Below are positions 28,717-38,125 of a stretch of 64,000 nt of DNA, in pieces. Where the stretch lies: the NCBI RefSeq assembly GCF_033001325.1, contig NZ_CP133111.1, positions 4,108,501-4,172,500 of the forward strand, written 5' to 3'. A program made the translations under genes and the position numbers. The notes beneath the pieces were generated by a model that did not search any database, was not told the origin of the DNA, and saw only the letters and a list, made by a program, of their open reading frames with translations. Numbering within the stretch: position 1 is the first letter of the stretch; every line of letters starts with the position of its first letter. The stretch comes from Rhodopseudomonas sp. BAL398 (GTDB taxonomy: Bacteria > Pseudomonadota > Alphaproteobacteria > Rhizobiales > Xanthobacteraceae).

Positions 28717-29925
28717 TCAGGATGACGGCGCAACGCGCGCTTCTTCGCGCAGCGGCTTTTGGAATGCCGCGGCGACCGCGCCCAACGCCAGCGTCGCGGC
28801 CGAGACGTTCAGCGCATAATTCAGGCTGCCCATCGCGTCGGTGATCGCGCCGACCGCGATCGGCCCCAATGTCTGGCCGACCCCGAACACGATCGTCATC
28901 GCGGCGATCGCGCCCGGCCAGGCGGCCTGCGGATAGTTGAAGCGAACGAAGGCGGTGGTCGAGGCCACCACGGCGAAGAACGATACGCCGAACACCAGCG
29001 CCGACACCGCCAGCAACCCCACCGACATGCCCAGCAGCGGCATCGCGGCGCCCAGCGCGAGGCAGCCCAGGATGATCGCGGTCGAGACCCCGCCCTGGTC
29101 GCGCGCCATCACGCGGCGCCACACCCAGGGCGTGACGAAGGCGCTGGCGCCGATCAGGCACCAGAACGCGCTTTGCGCCACGGCACCGCCGCCGGCGTCG
29201 CGCACATAGGCGATCATGAAGGTCATGTAGGCGATGTAGCCGGCGCCAAACAGAAAGTAGGCGGTGAGATAGATCGCCACCGGCGCGATCGCGAAGCGCG
29301 CGGGCGATGTCGTCGACATCCCCGACTCGGTTTCGATCGGCGTGGTCAGCAGCGGCACCGTCAAGGCCGCCGACACCAGCGTCAGCACCAGCCAGACGAT
29401 CCACCACGACCCCGGCCCGAACCCTTGCAGCAGGAACGGCGCAATCAGCCCGGAGGTCAGAATGCCGATCCCCGGCCCGGCATAGAACAGGCTGAGCAGG
29501 AACGCCGAGCGCGCCGGGTGAGATTGGGCGATCGCGGTTGCCAGCGCGGCGCCGGCGACGAAGGCCAGCGCCGCGCCGACCCCGACCAGCAAGCGGGCGA
29601 AACTCAGCAGCACGAAATTGCCCGACAACGCGCACAGCGCCAGCGACAGCACGCAGGCCAGCGTGCCGGCGCGCACCAGGACCGAGAGCCCGAACCGGGC
29701 GGCGAGGCGCGAGGTCACCAGCGCGCCGGCCAGATAGCCCGCGGCATTGATCGTGTTCATGAAGCCGGCTGCCGAATAGGACCAGCCCAGCGCGTCGCGC
29801 ATGTCCGGCAGCACCAGCGAATAGGCGAAGCGGCCGATCCCCAGGCCCACCGTGGGCGCCAGCGACAGCGTCAGGATCAGGCGCACGGGATTGTTCGGCG
29901 CGGCGATGCGGTCGATCAGGGTCAA
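28717..29925 (-). CDS. YbfB/YjiJ-family MFS transporter
   Basis: A 402-residue major facilitator carrier with about 12 membrane helices. [23 protein letters not shown] at the start (the RFAY and GW pattern) is typical of the YbfB/YjiJ family, whose substrates are mostly unknown. The start is taken at TTG 29925, preceded by GGGAGA at good spacing and matching family N-termini; the frame stays open upstream to 30072 but that stretch lies partly in repeat DNA. It is divergent from leuB. Confidence 0.85.
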   Translation of the reverse strand: MTLIDRIAAPNNPVRLILTLSLAPTVGLGIGRFAYSLVLPDMRDALGWSYSAAGFMNTINAAGYLAGALVTSRLAARFGLSVLVRAGTLACVLSLALCALSGNFVLLSFARLLVGVGAALAFVAGAALATAIAQSHPARSAFLLSLFYAGPGIGILTSGLIAPFLLQGFGPGSWWIVWLVLTLVSAALTVPLLTTPIETESGMSTTSPARFAIAPVAIYLTAYFLFGAGYIAYMTFMIAYVRDAGGGAVAQSAFWCLIGASAFVTPWVWRRVMARDQGGVSTAIILGCLALGAAMPLLGMSVGLLAVSALVFGVSFFAVVASTTAFVRFNYPQAAWPGAIAAMTIVFGVGQTLGPIAVGAITDAMGSLNYALNVSAATLALGAVAAAFQKPLREEARVAPSS

Positions 29926-30045
29926 GCGTTTCTCCCGATCGCATTGTGGCAGCCAATGCGCCGCAAACGCAACCGCGCGCCCCGCAACGGAGTCTTGCCA
30001 ATCCGGCAACAGCGTTTTAGCACTCGGCCCGTAACGATTTCCGCA

Positions 30046-30119
30046 GTCATGCCGGGGCGCCCCGGCATCCATCCCTCTTCGACAAGAAGCTGGATGGCCG
30101 GGTCAGGCCCGGCCATGAC
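30046..30119. repeat. Palindromic repeat, family R6
   Basis: GTCATGCCGGGGCGCCCCGGCATCC and GGATGGCCGGGTCAGGCCCGGCCATGAC arms are joined by TTCGACAAGAA. It lies in the divergent MFS-leuB gap, ending 20 nt before leuB, and must therefore be within or next to the leuB leader. Confidence 0.8.
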
Positions 30120-30138
30120 GCATGACGAGGATCCGACC

Positions 30139-31251
30139 ATGGCGACCCACAAATTGCTGCTTCTTCCCGGCGACGGCATCGGCACCGAGGTGATGGCCGA
30201 GGTGACCCGGCTGATCGACTGGCTGAATGCGCAGGGCATCGCCAGTGTCGAGACCGAGCACGGCTTGGTCGGCGGCGCGGCCTATGATTCCGACAAGGTG
30301 GCGATCACCGACGCCACCATGGCGCTGGCGCAGGCCTCGGATGCGGTGATCTTCGGCGCGGTCGGCGGGCCGAAATGGGATGCGGTGCCGTATGACGCCC
30401 GCCCCGAGGCCGGGCTGTTGCGGCTGCGCAAGGATCTGGCGCTGTTCGCCAATCTGCGCCCGGCGGTGTGCTATCCGGCGCTGGCGGATTCCTCGAGCCT
30501 GAAGCGCGACGTGGTCGAGGGGCTCGACATCATGATCGTGCGCGAGCTCACCGGCGGTGTCTATTTCGGCGAGCCGAAGACCATCACTGATCTCGGCAAT
30601 GGCCAGAAGCGCGCCATCGATACCCAGGTCTACGACACCTACGAAATCGAGCGGATCGCCCGCGTGGCGTTCGATCTGGCGCGCAAGCGGCGCAACAAGG
30701 TCACCTCGATGGAAAAGCGCAACGTCATGAAGAGCGGCCTGTTGTGGAACGAGGTGGTGACACAGGTCCACGACCGCGAATTCAAGGACGTGACGCTCGA
30801 GCATCAGCTCGCCGATTCGGGCGGCATGAATCTGGTGAAATGGCCGAAGCAGTTCGACGTCATCGCCACCGACAATCTGTTCGGCGACATGCTCTCCGAC
30901 ATCGCCGCAATGCTGACCGGCTCGCTCGGCATGCTGCCCTCGGCCTCGCTCGGCGAGACCAACGCCAAGACCGGCAAGCGCAAGGCGATGTATGAGCCGG
31001 TGCATGGCTCGGCCCCGGATATCGCCGGCAAGGGCGCCGCCAATCCGGTGGCGATGCTGGCCTCGTTCGGCATGGCGCTGCGTTATTCGCTGGATATGGG
31101 CGACCTCGCCGACAAGCTCGACGCCGCGATCGCCGCGGTGCTGGCCAAGGGACTGCGCACCGCCGACATCAAATCGGACGGCACCACGTTGGTCTCGACC
31201 AGCCAGATGGGCGAAGCCATCGTCAAGGAAATGCAGGCGCTGCACGCCTGA
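30139..31251 (+). CDS. leuB: 3-isopropylmalate dehydrogenase
   Basis: LeuB oxidatively decarboxylates 3-isopropylmalate in leucine synthesis. The 370-residue protein begins [19 protein letters not shown] and has [23 protein letters not shown], the metal-binding [14 protein letters not shown] region and [15 protein letters not shown]. The start follows GAGG at 8 nt. It is about 4.7 kb from leuD and 7.4 kb from leuC; leuB, leuC and leuD are separate units here. Confidence 0.97.
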   Translation: MATHKLLLLPGDGIGTEVMAEVTRLIDWLNAQGIASVETEHGLVGGAAYDSDKVAITDATMALAQASDAVIFGAVGGPKWDAVPYDARPEAGLLRLRKDLALFANLRPAVCYPALADSSSLKRDVVEGLDIMIVRELTGGVYFGEPKTITDLGNGQKRAIDTQVYDTYEIERIARVAFDLARKRRNKVTSMEKRNVMKSGLLWNEVVTQVHDREFKDVTLEHQLADSGGMNLVKWPKQFDVIATDNLFGDMLSDIAAMLTGSLGMLPSASLGETNAKTGKRKAMYEPVHGSAPDIAGKGAANPVAMLASFGMALRYSLDMGDLADKLDAAIAAVLAKGLRTADIKSDGTTLVSTSQMGEAIVKEMQALHA

Positions 31252-31283
31252 TCGGCAATGGGGCATCGCGGTGCCCCACCCCC

Positions 31284-31330
31284 TGCCGTCATTCGCGGGC
31301 TCGACCCGCGAATCCATCTTGTCAAAGCGA
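31284..31330. repeat. Half copy of palindromic repeat family R6
   Basis: CCGTCATTCGCGGGCTCGAC, CCGCGAATCCATC matches the left arm of the elements at 18599 and 30046; the right part is degenerate (CGCCGGATCACGTCCGGCG hairpin to 31359). It is downstream of leuB. Confidence 0.65.
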
Positions 31331-31389
31331 AGGACCGCCGGATCACGTCCGGCGGCGACAACCGCGCTTCAAAACAAACTGAGCTTCAA

Positions 31390-31418
31390 AACAAAAATGC
31401 CCGGCTAAGCCGGGCATT
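31390..31418 (-). terminator. Rho-independent terminator of the exported hypothetical gene
   Basis: On the minus strand AATGCCCGGC-TTA-GCCGGGCATT is followed by TTTGTTTTG. It lies 24 nt after the stop of the gene ending at 31442. Confidence 0.9.
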
Positions 31419-31441
31419 GTCGTGTGGTGATTCGCTCTCGC

Positions 31442-31840
31442 TCAATACAGCGGGAATTGCGTCGGGACGCCGCCGAGATCCGAGGGCGGATTGAGCGGCG
31501 AACGGTCCAGCGGGCGATTGTAGTTTTCGCGGGCGAAGGAATAGCCCGGCGGGAAGGCGTAATCGGTGAAATGGCGGTCGCCCGGGAGCACTTCGACGCC
31601 GGCATCGAGCCAGGACCGCTTGGTGACATAGACCCGGGTACGCGGGCCGGCCCGGTAGGACGTATTCGGGCCGCGCGGGCCGTAGGCCTCCTGGTCGCGG
31701 GTCTGATATTTCCGACTCGCCGCATTGGCATCGCTGGCGTCGAAACCGACCGCCACCACCGCAACAGCAGCAGCTGCCAGCAGCAAAGCGAGCTTCCTTG
31801 CGGCAAAACCGTTCGCGGAAAGCATGTTCAGGGTCATCAT
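31442..31840 (-). CDS. Exported hypothetical protein
   Basis: A 132-residue protein with a signal peptide (hydrophobic AALLLAAAAVAVVAVG, cleavage near DANAAS at about 42). The mature part is basic and Tyr/Arg/Pro-rich (YGPRGPNTSYRAGPRTRVYVTKRSW split by short turns) and ends VPTQFPLY. I do not recognise a named family; similar short proteins occur in Bradyrhizobium relatives. AGGA precedes the tandem ATGATG start. Confidence 0.7.
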   Translation of the reverse strand: MMTLNMLSANGFAARKLALLLAAAAVAVVAVGFDASDANAASRKYQTRDQEAYGPRGPNTSYRAGPRTRVYVTKRSWLDAGVEVLPGDRHFTDYAFPPGYSFARENYNRPLDRSPLNPPSDLGGVPTQFPLY

Positions 31841-31986
31841 GTCCTCATGGGCAGTCTGGCAGTTCGATCGTTCCTTTTAGCCGCCGCGATGCGACAGCCA
31901 CAAGGTCAATCCGGCCACACCCGCTGACATAATGCCGGCCCGGGCCAAATGTTTCATCAAATCCAGCGTCTTGGCGTGAAACAGGA

Positions 31987-32808
31987 TCAGAACGCGCCGC
32001 GTAATTGCGGGTTTTGGTCGCCGGTGACCCAGTCGACCCGGGCGCCCGGTCCCGCCAGGGTCGCGGCGCAGCTGCCGCGACGCAGTTCGGCATGGGCGAA
32101 CATCTCGGCCAGCTTCGGGTCGTTGCCGGCTGACAGCAGCACCAGATGGTCCAGCATGCAGCCGATCGCGGCGCGCCGTTGCGGCACGGTCTCGCCCTGG
32201 CACGACCAGCCGGAGAGGCGCAAATTGGCGTCGAGGCTCTTGTTGAAGCCAAGGCAAGAGCCGGCGTGGCCCACCCGGTCGGCAATGTCGTGCAGCGCCA
32301 CGGTGCCGAATTTGCTGTCAATCAGGCCGGCGGCGGCGCCCGTCTGCAGCCCGTCCGGGTCGATCCGCGCTGCGCTATCGGCCCCTGACGGGTCGCCTTG
32401 GCGCGATTCATCACCCAACCGGTAGATTTCGAGTTCGGCGACGGGCGTGCCATCCGGCGCGGCCCAATGCAGCAGGTCTTTGCGGCCGCCGTCCGGATGC
32501 CGCAGGATCTCGTAAGTCTCGATTTTGCCAGGCGAATCGAACTGACTGACGGCGAAGGCGGGGTAAGAACGATCGGCCTGGCTCCAGCCCGGCCGGGCCA
32601 TTGGCTCGGTCGCCGCGCTGACAGCCGCCTTGGTCAGCGGATTGGCGGCGAACAGCACCACCAGCGCGATCAGCGCCAACCCACCGATATAGGCCAGCAT
32701 CCGCACCAATGCGTCTTTGCATTCATCGGCGAAGCTGCGCAGCGCCGGATGAATCCGGGCCTGGCGGGCCTGGTTCGGAGCAAGGCGAAGGACCGGATTC
32801 GGACGCAT
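31987..32808 (-). CDS. Hypothetical single-pass membrane protein
   Basis: A 273-residue protein with one membrane helix near residues 37-57 (YIGGLALIALVVLFAAN) and a periplasmic C-terminal domain of about 210 residues that includes paired cysteines (GSCLGFNKS, GWSCQGE, GCMLDH, GSCAAT). No family is recognised. The start at 32808 (MRPNPVLRLAPN) is preferred over the longer frame to 32904, but no strong ribosome-binding site decides it. Confidence 0.65.
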   Translation of the reverse strand: MRPNPVLRLAPNQARQARIHPALRSFADECKDALVRMLAYIGGLALIALVVLFAANPLTKAAVSAATEPMARPGWSQADRSYPAFAVSQFDSPGKIETYEILRHPDGGRKDLLHWAAPDGTPVAELEIYRLGDESRQGDPSGADSAARIDPDGLQTGAAAGLIDSKFGTVALHDIADRVGHAGSCLGFNKSLDANLRLSGWSCQGETVPQRRAAIGCMLDHLVLLSAGNDPKLAEMFAHAELRRGSCAATLAGPGARVDWVTGDQNPQLRGAF

Positions 32809-32924
32809 TACAAACGCTCTGGCAGGGACTAAAGTTGTGTCGGAGCCATTTCTCGCATAGAAGCGCTGGCTGTTCCCTTTCCGCTGACCGCGGAGGCGGA
32901 GCATTTTTCCTCGGAGAGTGAACG

Positions 32925-33959
32925 ATGGGTTACAAAGTCGCGGTGGTCGGTGCGACCGGCAATGTCGGGCGCGAAATGCTCAACATTCTGGACGAACGTA
33001 AATTCCCCGCCGACGAGGTTGTGGCGTTGGCGTCACGCCGCAGCATGGGCGTGGAAGTCTCCTATGGCGACCACACGCTGAAGTGCAAAGCGCTCGAGCA
33101 TTACGATTTCACCGATGTCGACATCTGCCTGATGTCAGCCGGTGGCAGCGTGTCGAAGGAATGGTCGCCGAAGATCGGCGCGCAGGGCGCGGTGGTAATC
33201 GACAATTCGAGTGCCTGGCGGATGGACCCGGACGTGCCGTTGATCGTGCCGGAAGTGAATGCCGCTGCGGTCGCGGGCTTTGCCAAGAAGATGATCATCG
33301 CCAATCCGAATTGCTCGACCGCGCAGCTGGTGGTCGCGCTGAAGCCGCTGCACGACAAGGCGGTGATCAAGCGCGTCGTAGTGTCGACCTATCAGTCGGT
33401 GTCTGGCGCCGGCAAGGAGGCGATGGACGAGCTGTTTTCGCAGACCAAGGCCGTCTACACCAACGCCGAACTGATCAATAAGAAATTCCCGAAGCGGATC
33501 GCCTTCAACGTCATCCCCGAGATCGACGTGTTCATGGAAGACGGTTTCACCAAGGAAGAGTGGAAGATGATGATGGAGACCAAGAAGATTCTTGATCCCA
33601 AAATCAAACTCACCGCGACCTGCGTCCGCGTACCGGTGTTCGTCGGCCATTCCGAATCGGTCAATATCGAATTCGAAAATCCGATCTCGGCCGATGAGGC
33701 CCGCGACATCCTGCGCAACGCGCCGGGCTGCCTGGTGATCGACAAGCACGAGCCCGGCGGCTACGTCACGCCCTATGAGGCGGCCGGCGAGGACGCCACC
33801 TATATCAGCCGGATCCGCGAGGATGCCACGGTGGAGAACGGCTTGGTGCTGTGGTGCGTGTCGGACAATCTGCGCAAGGGCGCGGCGCTGAACGCAATCC
33901 AGATCGCCGAATGCCTGATCAACCGCAAGCTGATCACCGCGAAGAAGAAAGCGGCGTAA
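32925..33959 (+). CDS. asd: Aspartate-semialdehyde dehydrogenase
   Basis: Asd makes aspartate semialdehyde from aspartyl phosphate, feeding lysine/diaminopimelate, threonine and methionine synthesis. The 344-residue protein has VVGATGNVG near residue 7, SAGGSVS, the catalytic cysteine C130 in NPNCSTAQ, and VPVFVGHSES with the active-site His. It starts 16 nt after a GGA-containing leader and stands alone. Confidence 0.97.
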   Translation: MGYKVAVVGATGNVGREMLNILDERKFPADEVVALASRRSMGVEVSYGDHTLKCKALEHYDFTDVDICLMSAGGSVSKEWSPKIGAQGAVVIDNSSAWRMDPDVPLIVPEVNAAAVAGFAKKMIIANPNCSTAQLVVALKPLHDKAVIKRVVVSTYQSVSGAGKEAMDELFSQTKAVYTNAELINKKFPKRIAFNVIPEIDVFMEDGFTKEEWKMMMETKKILDPKIKLTATCVRVPVFVGHSESVNIEFENPISADEARDILRNAPGCLVIDKHEPGGYVTPYEAAGEDATYISRIREDATVENGLVLWCVSDNLRKGAALNAIQIAECLINRKLITAKKKAA

Positions 33960-34011
33960 GCCGCACTGATCGCCGGCCGATGGTCGCCGGCCGGCTACGG
34001 CTATGAAATGC

Positions 34012-34125
34012 GTCATTCCGGGGCGCGAGCAGCGATAGCTGCGAGCGAACCCGGAATCTCGCCGCTTATACCTTGTCGCGAGATTCCGGGTTTGCTCGGC
34101 CTGCGGCCTCGCGCCCCGGAATGAC
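34012..34125. repeat. Cruciform repeat downstream of asd
   Basis: Perfect 18-bp inverted ends GTCATTCCGGGGCGCGAG (34012-34029) and CTCGCGCCCCGGAATGAC (34108-34125) enclose a second perfect 12-bp pair CCCGGAATCTCG (34050-34061) and CGAGATTCCGGG (34079-34090). It sits between convergent asd and the carbonic anhydrase gene. Confidence 0.9.
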
Positions 34126-34205
34126 CATGCGTTGAGCGGCCGGCCCGGTCACCGCGGCAACCCGGTCACGGCGACAACAACGAGACGCGCTGCAGCTCGC
34201 CCGCG

Positions 34206-34841
34206 TTACAGCACCGGACGAAATTCCTTCGCCGCCTGATCGAGCACCGACAGCGAGCCTTCGGCGACGCCGAAATAGGCGCCGTGCAGCTGCAATTCGC
34301 CGCGTTCGGCCGCGGCCTGCACGAAGGGGAACGTCATCAGGTTTTCCAGGCTGCGGAACACCGCGGCCTTTTCGATCCGGGTGACGAAATCCTGCATCGT
34401 CTCATGGGCGCGGATTTCGACCTTCTCGTCGGGCTTGACGAACATCGACATCCAGCGGCCGATGAAATCGCCCGGCGACAAGGGCGCGGCATTGCCGACG
34501 AAAGCCCGGATGCCGCCGCATTGGGCGTGGCCCAGCACCACGATGTGCTTCACCTTCAACACCTGCACGGCGAATTCCAGCGCCGCCGAGACGCCGTGGG
34601 TGCCGCCGTCCGGGGTATAGACCGGGACCAGATTGGCGACGTTGCGCACCACGAATAATTCGCCGGGACCGGCGTCGAAGATCACCTCCGGCGACACCCG
34701 GGAATCGCAGCAGCCGATCAGCATCACCTCGGGCGATTGGCCGCGCTCGGATAATTCCCGGTAGCGGGTCTGTTCGGTCGGCAGCCGCTGCGAGGTGAAG
34801 GTGCGATAGCCAGAGATCAGATCGGGCGGAAACGATGTCAT
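34206..34841 (-). CDS. Beta-class carbonic anhydrase
   Basis: A 211-residue beta-carbonic anhydrase interconverting CO2 and bicarbonate. Zinc ligands are C44 (in GCCDSRVSP), H105 and C108 (in GHAQCGG), with the D46/R48 pair that gates the site. NVANLVPVY and the C-terminal GAYFGVAEGSL are also typical. The start at 34841 gives the normal family length; a longer open frame upstream crosses the divergent lyase gene and is rejected. Confidence 0.95.
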   Translation of the reverse strand: MTSFPPDLISGYRTFTSQRLPTEQTRYRELSERGQSPEVMLIGCCDSRVSPEVIFDAGPGELFVVRNVANLVPVYTPDGGTHGVSAALEFAVQVLKVKHIVVLGHAQCGGIRAFVGNAAPLSPGDFIGRWMSMFVKPDEKVEIRAHETMQDFVTRIEKAAVFRSLENLMTFPFVQAAAERGELQLHGAYFGVAEGSLSVLDQAAKEFRPVL

Positions 34842-34970
34842 CGATGGGCTCCGGTGGGACGTCGAAGGGGCGTCCGGGATAACCATAGGCGGCGCGCCTG
34901 AACAAGCCTTTCGGCCGGCCAAGCGAGATGATATCGGCTCAGCCTTGAAGATTTTTGGGGGAACCAAGCC

Positions 34971-35849
34971 ATGATCCGTCCGCGCCGCAGCCTGTTGTTC
35001 ATGCCCGGATCGAATGCCCGCGCGCTGGAAAAGGCCCGGCTGCTGCATGCCGACGGGCTTATCCTCGACCTCGAAGACGCGGTGGCGCCGGACGCCAAGG
35101 AGCTGGCGCGGAACCAGGTCGCCGCGGCGATCGCCGCCAGGGGCTTCGGCAAGCGCGAGGTGCTGGTGCGGATCAACAGCCTGGATTCGCCGTGGTGGAT
35201 CGAGGATCTCAACATGGCGGCCAAGGCCCGGCCGGACGGCATCCTGGTGCCGAAAGTCTCCAGCGTCGCCGACCTCACCGCGATCGCCAACAGGTTGAGC
35301 GACATCAATGCGGATACCGCGCTGCGGGTCTGGATCATGATTGAGACCGCGCGCAGCGTGCTGCATGCCGAGGAGCTGGCCGCGCAGAGCCATGATTCGG
35401 AGATGCGGCTAGCCGGCTTCGTGTTCGGGCCGAATGATCTGTCGCTGGAAACCCGGATCCGGATGCTGCCCGGCCGCGCCACCATGCTGCCGATGATCAC
35501 CCATTGCATGCTGGCGGCCCGCGCCCACGGCCTGGCCTTCCTCGATGGCCCCTATGGCGACATCGCCAATATCGAGGGCTTTGCCCATGAATGCGCGCAA
35601 TCGCGCGATCTCGGCTTTGACGGCAAGACCCTGATCCACCCCGGACAGATCGAGGCCTGCAACGCCACCTTCACGCCGCCGCCCGCCGACGTGGCGCAGG
35701 CGCGAAAGATCATCGCGGCCTTTGAGCGCCCGGAAAACGCCAATCGCGGCGCGATCCAGCTCGACGGCCGGATGGTGGAGCGGCTGCACGCCGAAATCGC
35801 GAAAAAGACCATCGCGCTCGCCGATGCGATCGAAGCGATCGGGCACTGA
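34971..35849 (+). CDS. HpcH/HpaI aldolase / CitE-like C-C lyase
   Basis: A 292-residue TIM-barrel protein of the citrate lyase beta subunit/malyl-CoA lyase superfamily. It begins RPRRSLLFMPGSN, has the metal-site segment LDLEDAV, RINSLDSPW, IMIETARSVLHAEEL and a C-terminal DGKTLIHPGQIEACN. Candidate substrates are acyl-CoAs such as malyl- or methylmalyl-CoA; the lack of citF/citD neighbours argues against a true citrate lyase. It is divergent from the carbonic anhydrase gene across 129 nt. Confidence 0.85.
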   Translation: MIRPRRSLLFMPGSNARALEKARLLHADGLILDLEDAVAPDAKELARNQVAAAIAARGFGKREVLVRINSLDSPWWIEDLNMAAKARPDGILVPKVSSVADLTAIANRLSDINADTALRVWIMIETARSVLHAEELAAQSHDSEMRLAGFVFGPNDLSLETRIRMLPGRATMLPMITHCMLAARAHGLAFLDGPYGDIANIEGFAHECAQSRDLGFDGKTLIHPGQIEACNATFTPPPADVAQARKIIAAFERPENANRGAIQLDGRMVERLHAEIAKKTIALADAIEAIGH

Positions 35850-35890
35850 ACGGGAAGCGCATTGAACGGGAAGGAGCGGTCGTTTCCCTT

Positions 35891-35915
35891 CACCCTCCCC
35901 CTCCAGGGGAGGGTG
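35891..35915. repeat. Truncated G-rich palindrome, family R3
   Basis: CACCCTCCCC-CTCCA-GGGGAGGGTG lies between the convergent lyase gene and leuD. It is a short relative of the elements at 51447, 56459 and 61988 and may act as a bidirectional hairpin terminator. Confidence 0.65.
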
Positions 35916-35973
35916 ATGCTCGCAACCACCGCAAACTTCCATGCGATAGCCCTGCCTCCAGGGTGACGGGGGC

Positions 35974-36579
35974 TTACGCCCAGGCGCGCTCGGTCTTGGC
36001 CTTTTCCTCGTAGCTGTCGATCGAGGCCTTCTTTTCCAGCGTCAGGCCGATGTCATCGAGGCCGTTCATCAGGCAGTGCTTGCGGAACGGATCGATCTCG
36101 AACTTCACTGTGCCGCCGTCCGGGCCGCGGATTTCCTGCGCCGCCAGATCGACCGTGACGGTGGCGTTGGCGCCGCGCTCGGCGTCGTCGAACAATTTGT
36201 CGAGGTCGTCCTGGCTGACGCGGATCGGCAGCACGCCGTTCTTGAAGCAGTTGTTGTAGAAGATGTCGCCGAACGAGGTCGAGATCACGCAGCGGATGCC
36301 GAAATCGAGCAGCGCCCAGGGGGCGTGTTCGCGACTCGAGCCGCAGCCGAAATTATCGCCGGCGACCAGGATCTTGGCATTGCGATAGGCCGGCTTGTTG
36401 AGGATGAAATCCGGGTTCTCGCTGCCGTCGTCATTGTAGCGCTGCTCCGAGAACAGGCCCTTGCCGAGCCCGGTGCGCTTGATGGTCTTGAGGAACTGCT
36501 TGGGGATGATCATGTCGGTGTCGACATTGATGATCTTCAGCGGCGCCGCGACGCCTTCCAGCGTGGTGAACTTGTCCAT
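35974..36579 (-). CDS. leuD: 3-isopropylmalate dehydratase small subunit
   Basis: LeuD (201 residues) forms the swivel domain of isopropylmalate isomerase with Leu[15 protein letters not shown] and [12 protein letters not shown] start it, and the conserved [17 protein letters not shown] and [21 protein letters not shown] follow. The in-frame extension to 36660 is excluded because it runs into tandem repeats and lacks conservation. Confidence 0.96.
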   Translation of the reverse strand: MDKFTTLEGVAAPLKIINVDTDMIIPKQFLKTIKRTGLGKGLFSEQRYNDDGSENPDFILNKPAYRNAKILVAGDNFGCGSSREHAPWALLDFGIRCVISTSFGDIFYNNCFKNGVLPIRVSQDDLDKLFDDAERGANATVTVDLAAQEIRGPDGGTVKFEIDPFRKHCLMNGLDDIGLTLEKKASIDSYEEKAKTERAWA

Positions 36580-36631
36580 ATGCCTGTTTCCCAGATTGAA
36601 CCTGGATTTTAGCGCGATCCCGGGCTGGCTC

Positions 36632-36666
36632 CAAGGACGATCTTCAAGGACGATCTTCAAGGACGA
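36632..36666. repeat. 13-bp tandem repeat upstream of leuD
   Basis: The unit CAAGGACGATCTT occurs 2.7 times in a row, ending 53 nt before the leuD start when read on the minus strand. Confidence 0.85.
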
Positions 36667-36685
36667 CCCCGGGGCACAGCCCTTA

Positions 36686-36885
36686 TCCTGAGAGTCTGAC
36701 GGGAAAAGAAACCACTAAAATCAAGCCTAATTCGTCATTGCGAGCCGAGGTCGGCGCGCAGCGCCGTCCGAAGGCGAAGCAATCCAGGGGCGTCAGGCAG
36801 GGACTGGATTGCTTCGTCGCAACAGCTCCTCGCAATGACGGCCTTGAAGTCTTGAGTGAACAGAGATCCTCAGGGTTCGAGACGG
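36686..36885. repeat. Extended palindromic repeat, family R1
   Basis: The core at 36733-36840 has CGTCATTGCGAG.../...CGCAATGACG ends, inner GGCGCGCAGCGCC, and GAAGCAATCC/GGATTGCTTC arms. Flanks ATCCTGAGAGTCTGAC and CCTTGAAGTCTTGAGTGAAC match the copies at 28.6 and 46.7 kb. With the tandem repeat it accounts for the whole leuD-protease gap of 330 nt. Confidence 0.88.
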
Positions 36886-36909
36886 GCTTCGCGCTCCTCA
36901 TTATGAGGC

Positions 36910-37317
36910 TTACGCCTCGTCCGGCACCTGCGCCTCGATCGCCTCGATGTCGTCGTCCGACAGGCCGAAATGGTGGCCGATCTCGTGCACCAGCACGTGG
37001 CGGACGATGTCGCCCAGGGTATCGTCGTGCTCGGCCCAGTAATCCAGGATGGGCCGCCGGTACAGCCAGATCATATTGGGCAGCGGCGCGATGTCCTGGC
37101 TGCTTTGCTGCGGCAGGCCGATGCCCTGGAACAGGCCGAGCAGGTCGAATTCGCTCTCGGCCCGCATCTCCTCTAGCACCTCGTCGGAGGGAAAATCATC
37201 GACCCGGATGATCACGCCGTCGCACAGCTTCCGAAACCCGCTCGGCAGCCGGTCGAGCATCTTAAGTGCCATCGCCTCGAGCTCGGCCAGCGACGGCGGT
37301 TTTGCGGCAGTCCACAT
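36910..37317 (-). CDS. Zincin-like metallopeptidase family protein (DUF1025 type)
   Basis: A 135-residue protein of the minimal zincin family. The zinc motif HEIGHHFGLSDDD near residue 111 gives HExxH plus a downstream acidic residue. It has no signal peptide. The family is structurally metzincin/thermolysin-like and is thought to cleave peptides, but physiological substrates are unknown. Confidence 0.88.
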   Translation of the reverse strand: MWTAAKPPSLAELEAMALKMLDRLPSGFRKLCDGVIIRVDDFPSDEVLEEMRAESEFDLLGLFQGIGLPQQSSQDIAPLPNMIWLYRRPILDYWAEHDDTLGDIVRHVLVHEIGHHFGLSDDDIEAIEAQVPDEA

Positions 37318-37431
37318 GGCTTGATGCTAGAAGATCCCAGCCGATTGGACAAAGCGGGGCGGGGTTGCGGTTGACGCCAGCGCGGCAATCGGAGACTTTG
37401 CCGGCGGGGATTTTTGGCGGGAGCGGGTGCG

Positions 37432-37749
37432 ATGCGAGGTTTGACGATGGCGATGGGGCTCGCCTTCGCGGTGGCGGCGCCGATGCTGGGCCAGACCGAT
37501 GCGACCGCGCAGGCGGCGCCGGCCACCCCCTTCGCATCACAAGCCTCCGCCACCGATATCTCGGCGCAGAGCCGCCGGCGGCCGAAGCGGCTGCGGGTCT
37601 ATCCCCGCGACAATGGCGACGGCGTCTATCCGCGCTATTTTCCCGGTTCGAACGCGGTGCGCGACTGCACCGCAACCTATGTGCAGGAATTCCGCCCGAG
37701 CGGCACCGTGATCGTGCCGCGGATGAACTGCTTCTGGCGCCGCGGCTGA
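37432..37749 (+). CDS. Exported hypothetical protein
   Basis: A 105-residue protein with a signal peptide (MRGLTMAMGLAFAVAAP..., cleavage near 24-30), a basic stretch RRRPKRLRVYPRDNGDG, and a C-terminal core with two cysteines (RDCTATYV and RMNCFWRRG) that could form a disulfide. Similar short proteins are common in Bradyrhizobium relatives; no function is known. GGGAG upstream supports ATG 37432. The following 376 nt up to the next gene hold no recognisable feature. Confidence 0.7.
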   Translation: MRGLTMAMGLAFAVAAPMLGQTDATAQAAPATPFASQASATDISAQSRRRPKRLRVYPRDNGDGVYPRYFPGSNAVRDCTATYVQEFRPSGTVIVPRMNCFWRRG

Positions 37750-38125
37750 GACTCGTCTCGCCGACGCCGCGCTGATTGCGTCGCACGTTGCGGTCCATCG
37801 ATGACGCGCAAGACCTCGCCACGCCGCAGCGACGCTGCGTTGAATCATCCATCATGCCGCGATCACTCGCGACCATTCTCCGCCGACAGCTACGCGCGCG
37901 GGCGGCGACCTTGATATTTCGGCCGGCGTGACGGAACAAGTTTACCTGTACGGGCATTCATCATTGCGGCGCCGCCATTCACGGTTGGTTCACGCCGCTG
38001 TCCCTAGCGTCGCTTTGTGTCGTCGGGCGGTCGGGATCGTTCCTGATCAGGACCTTCAGACGACGCGCACTGCTCCGCCACGCCGCCCCCAGCGGCTGTG
38101 CTCTTCTCAAGCCCCAAGGAATCCC

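Noticed and set aside
28759-30138. Long open extension upstream of leuB
   Set aside because: The frame is open by chance across the antisense strand of the MFS gene; the leuB start at 30139 has a ribosome-binding site and matches the family.
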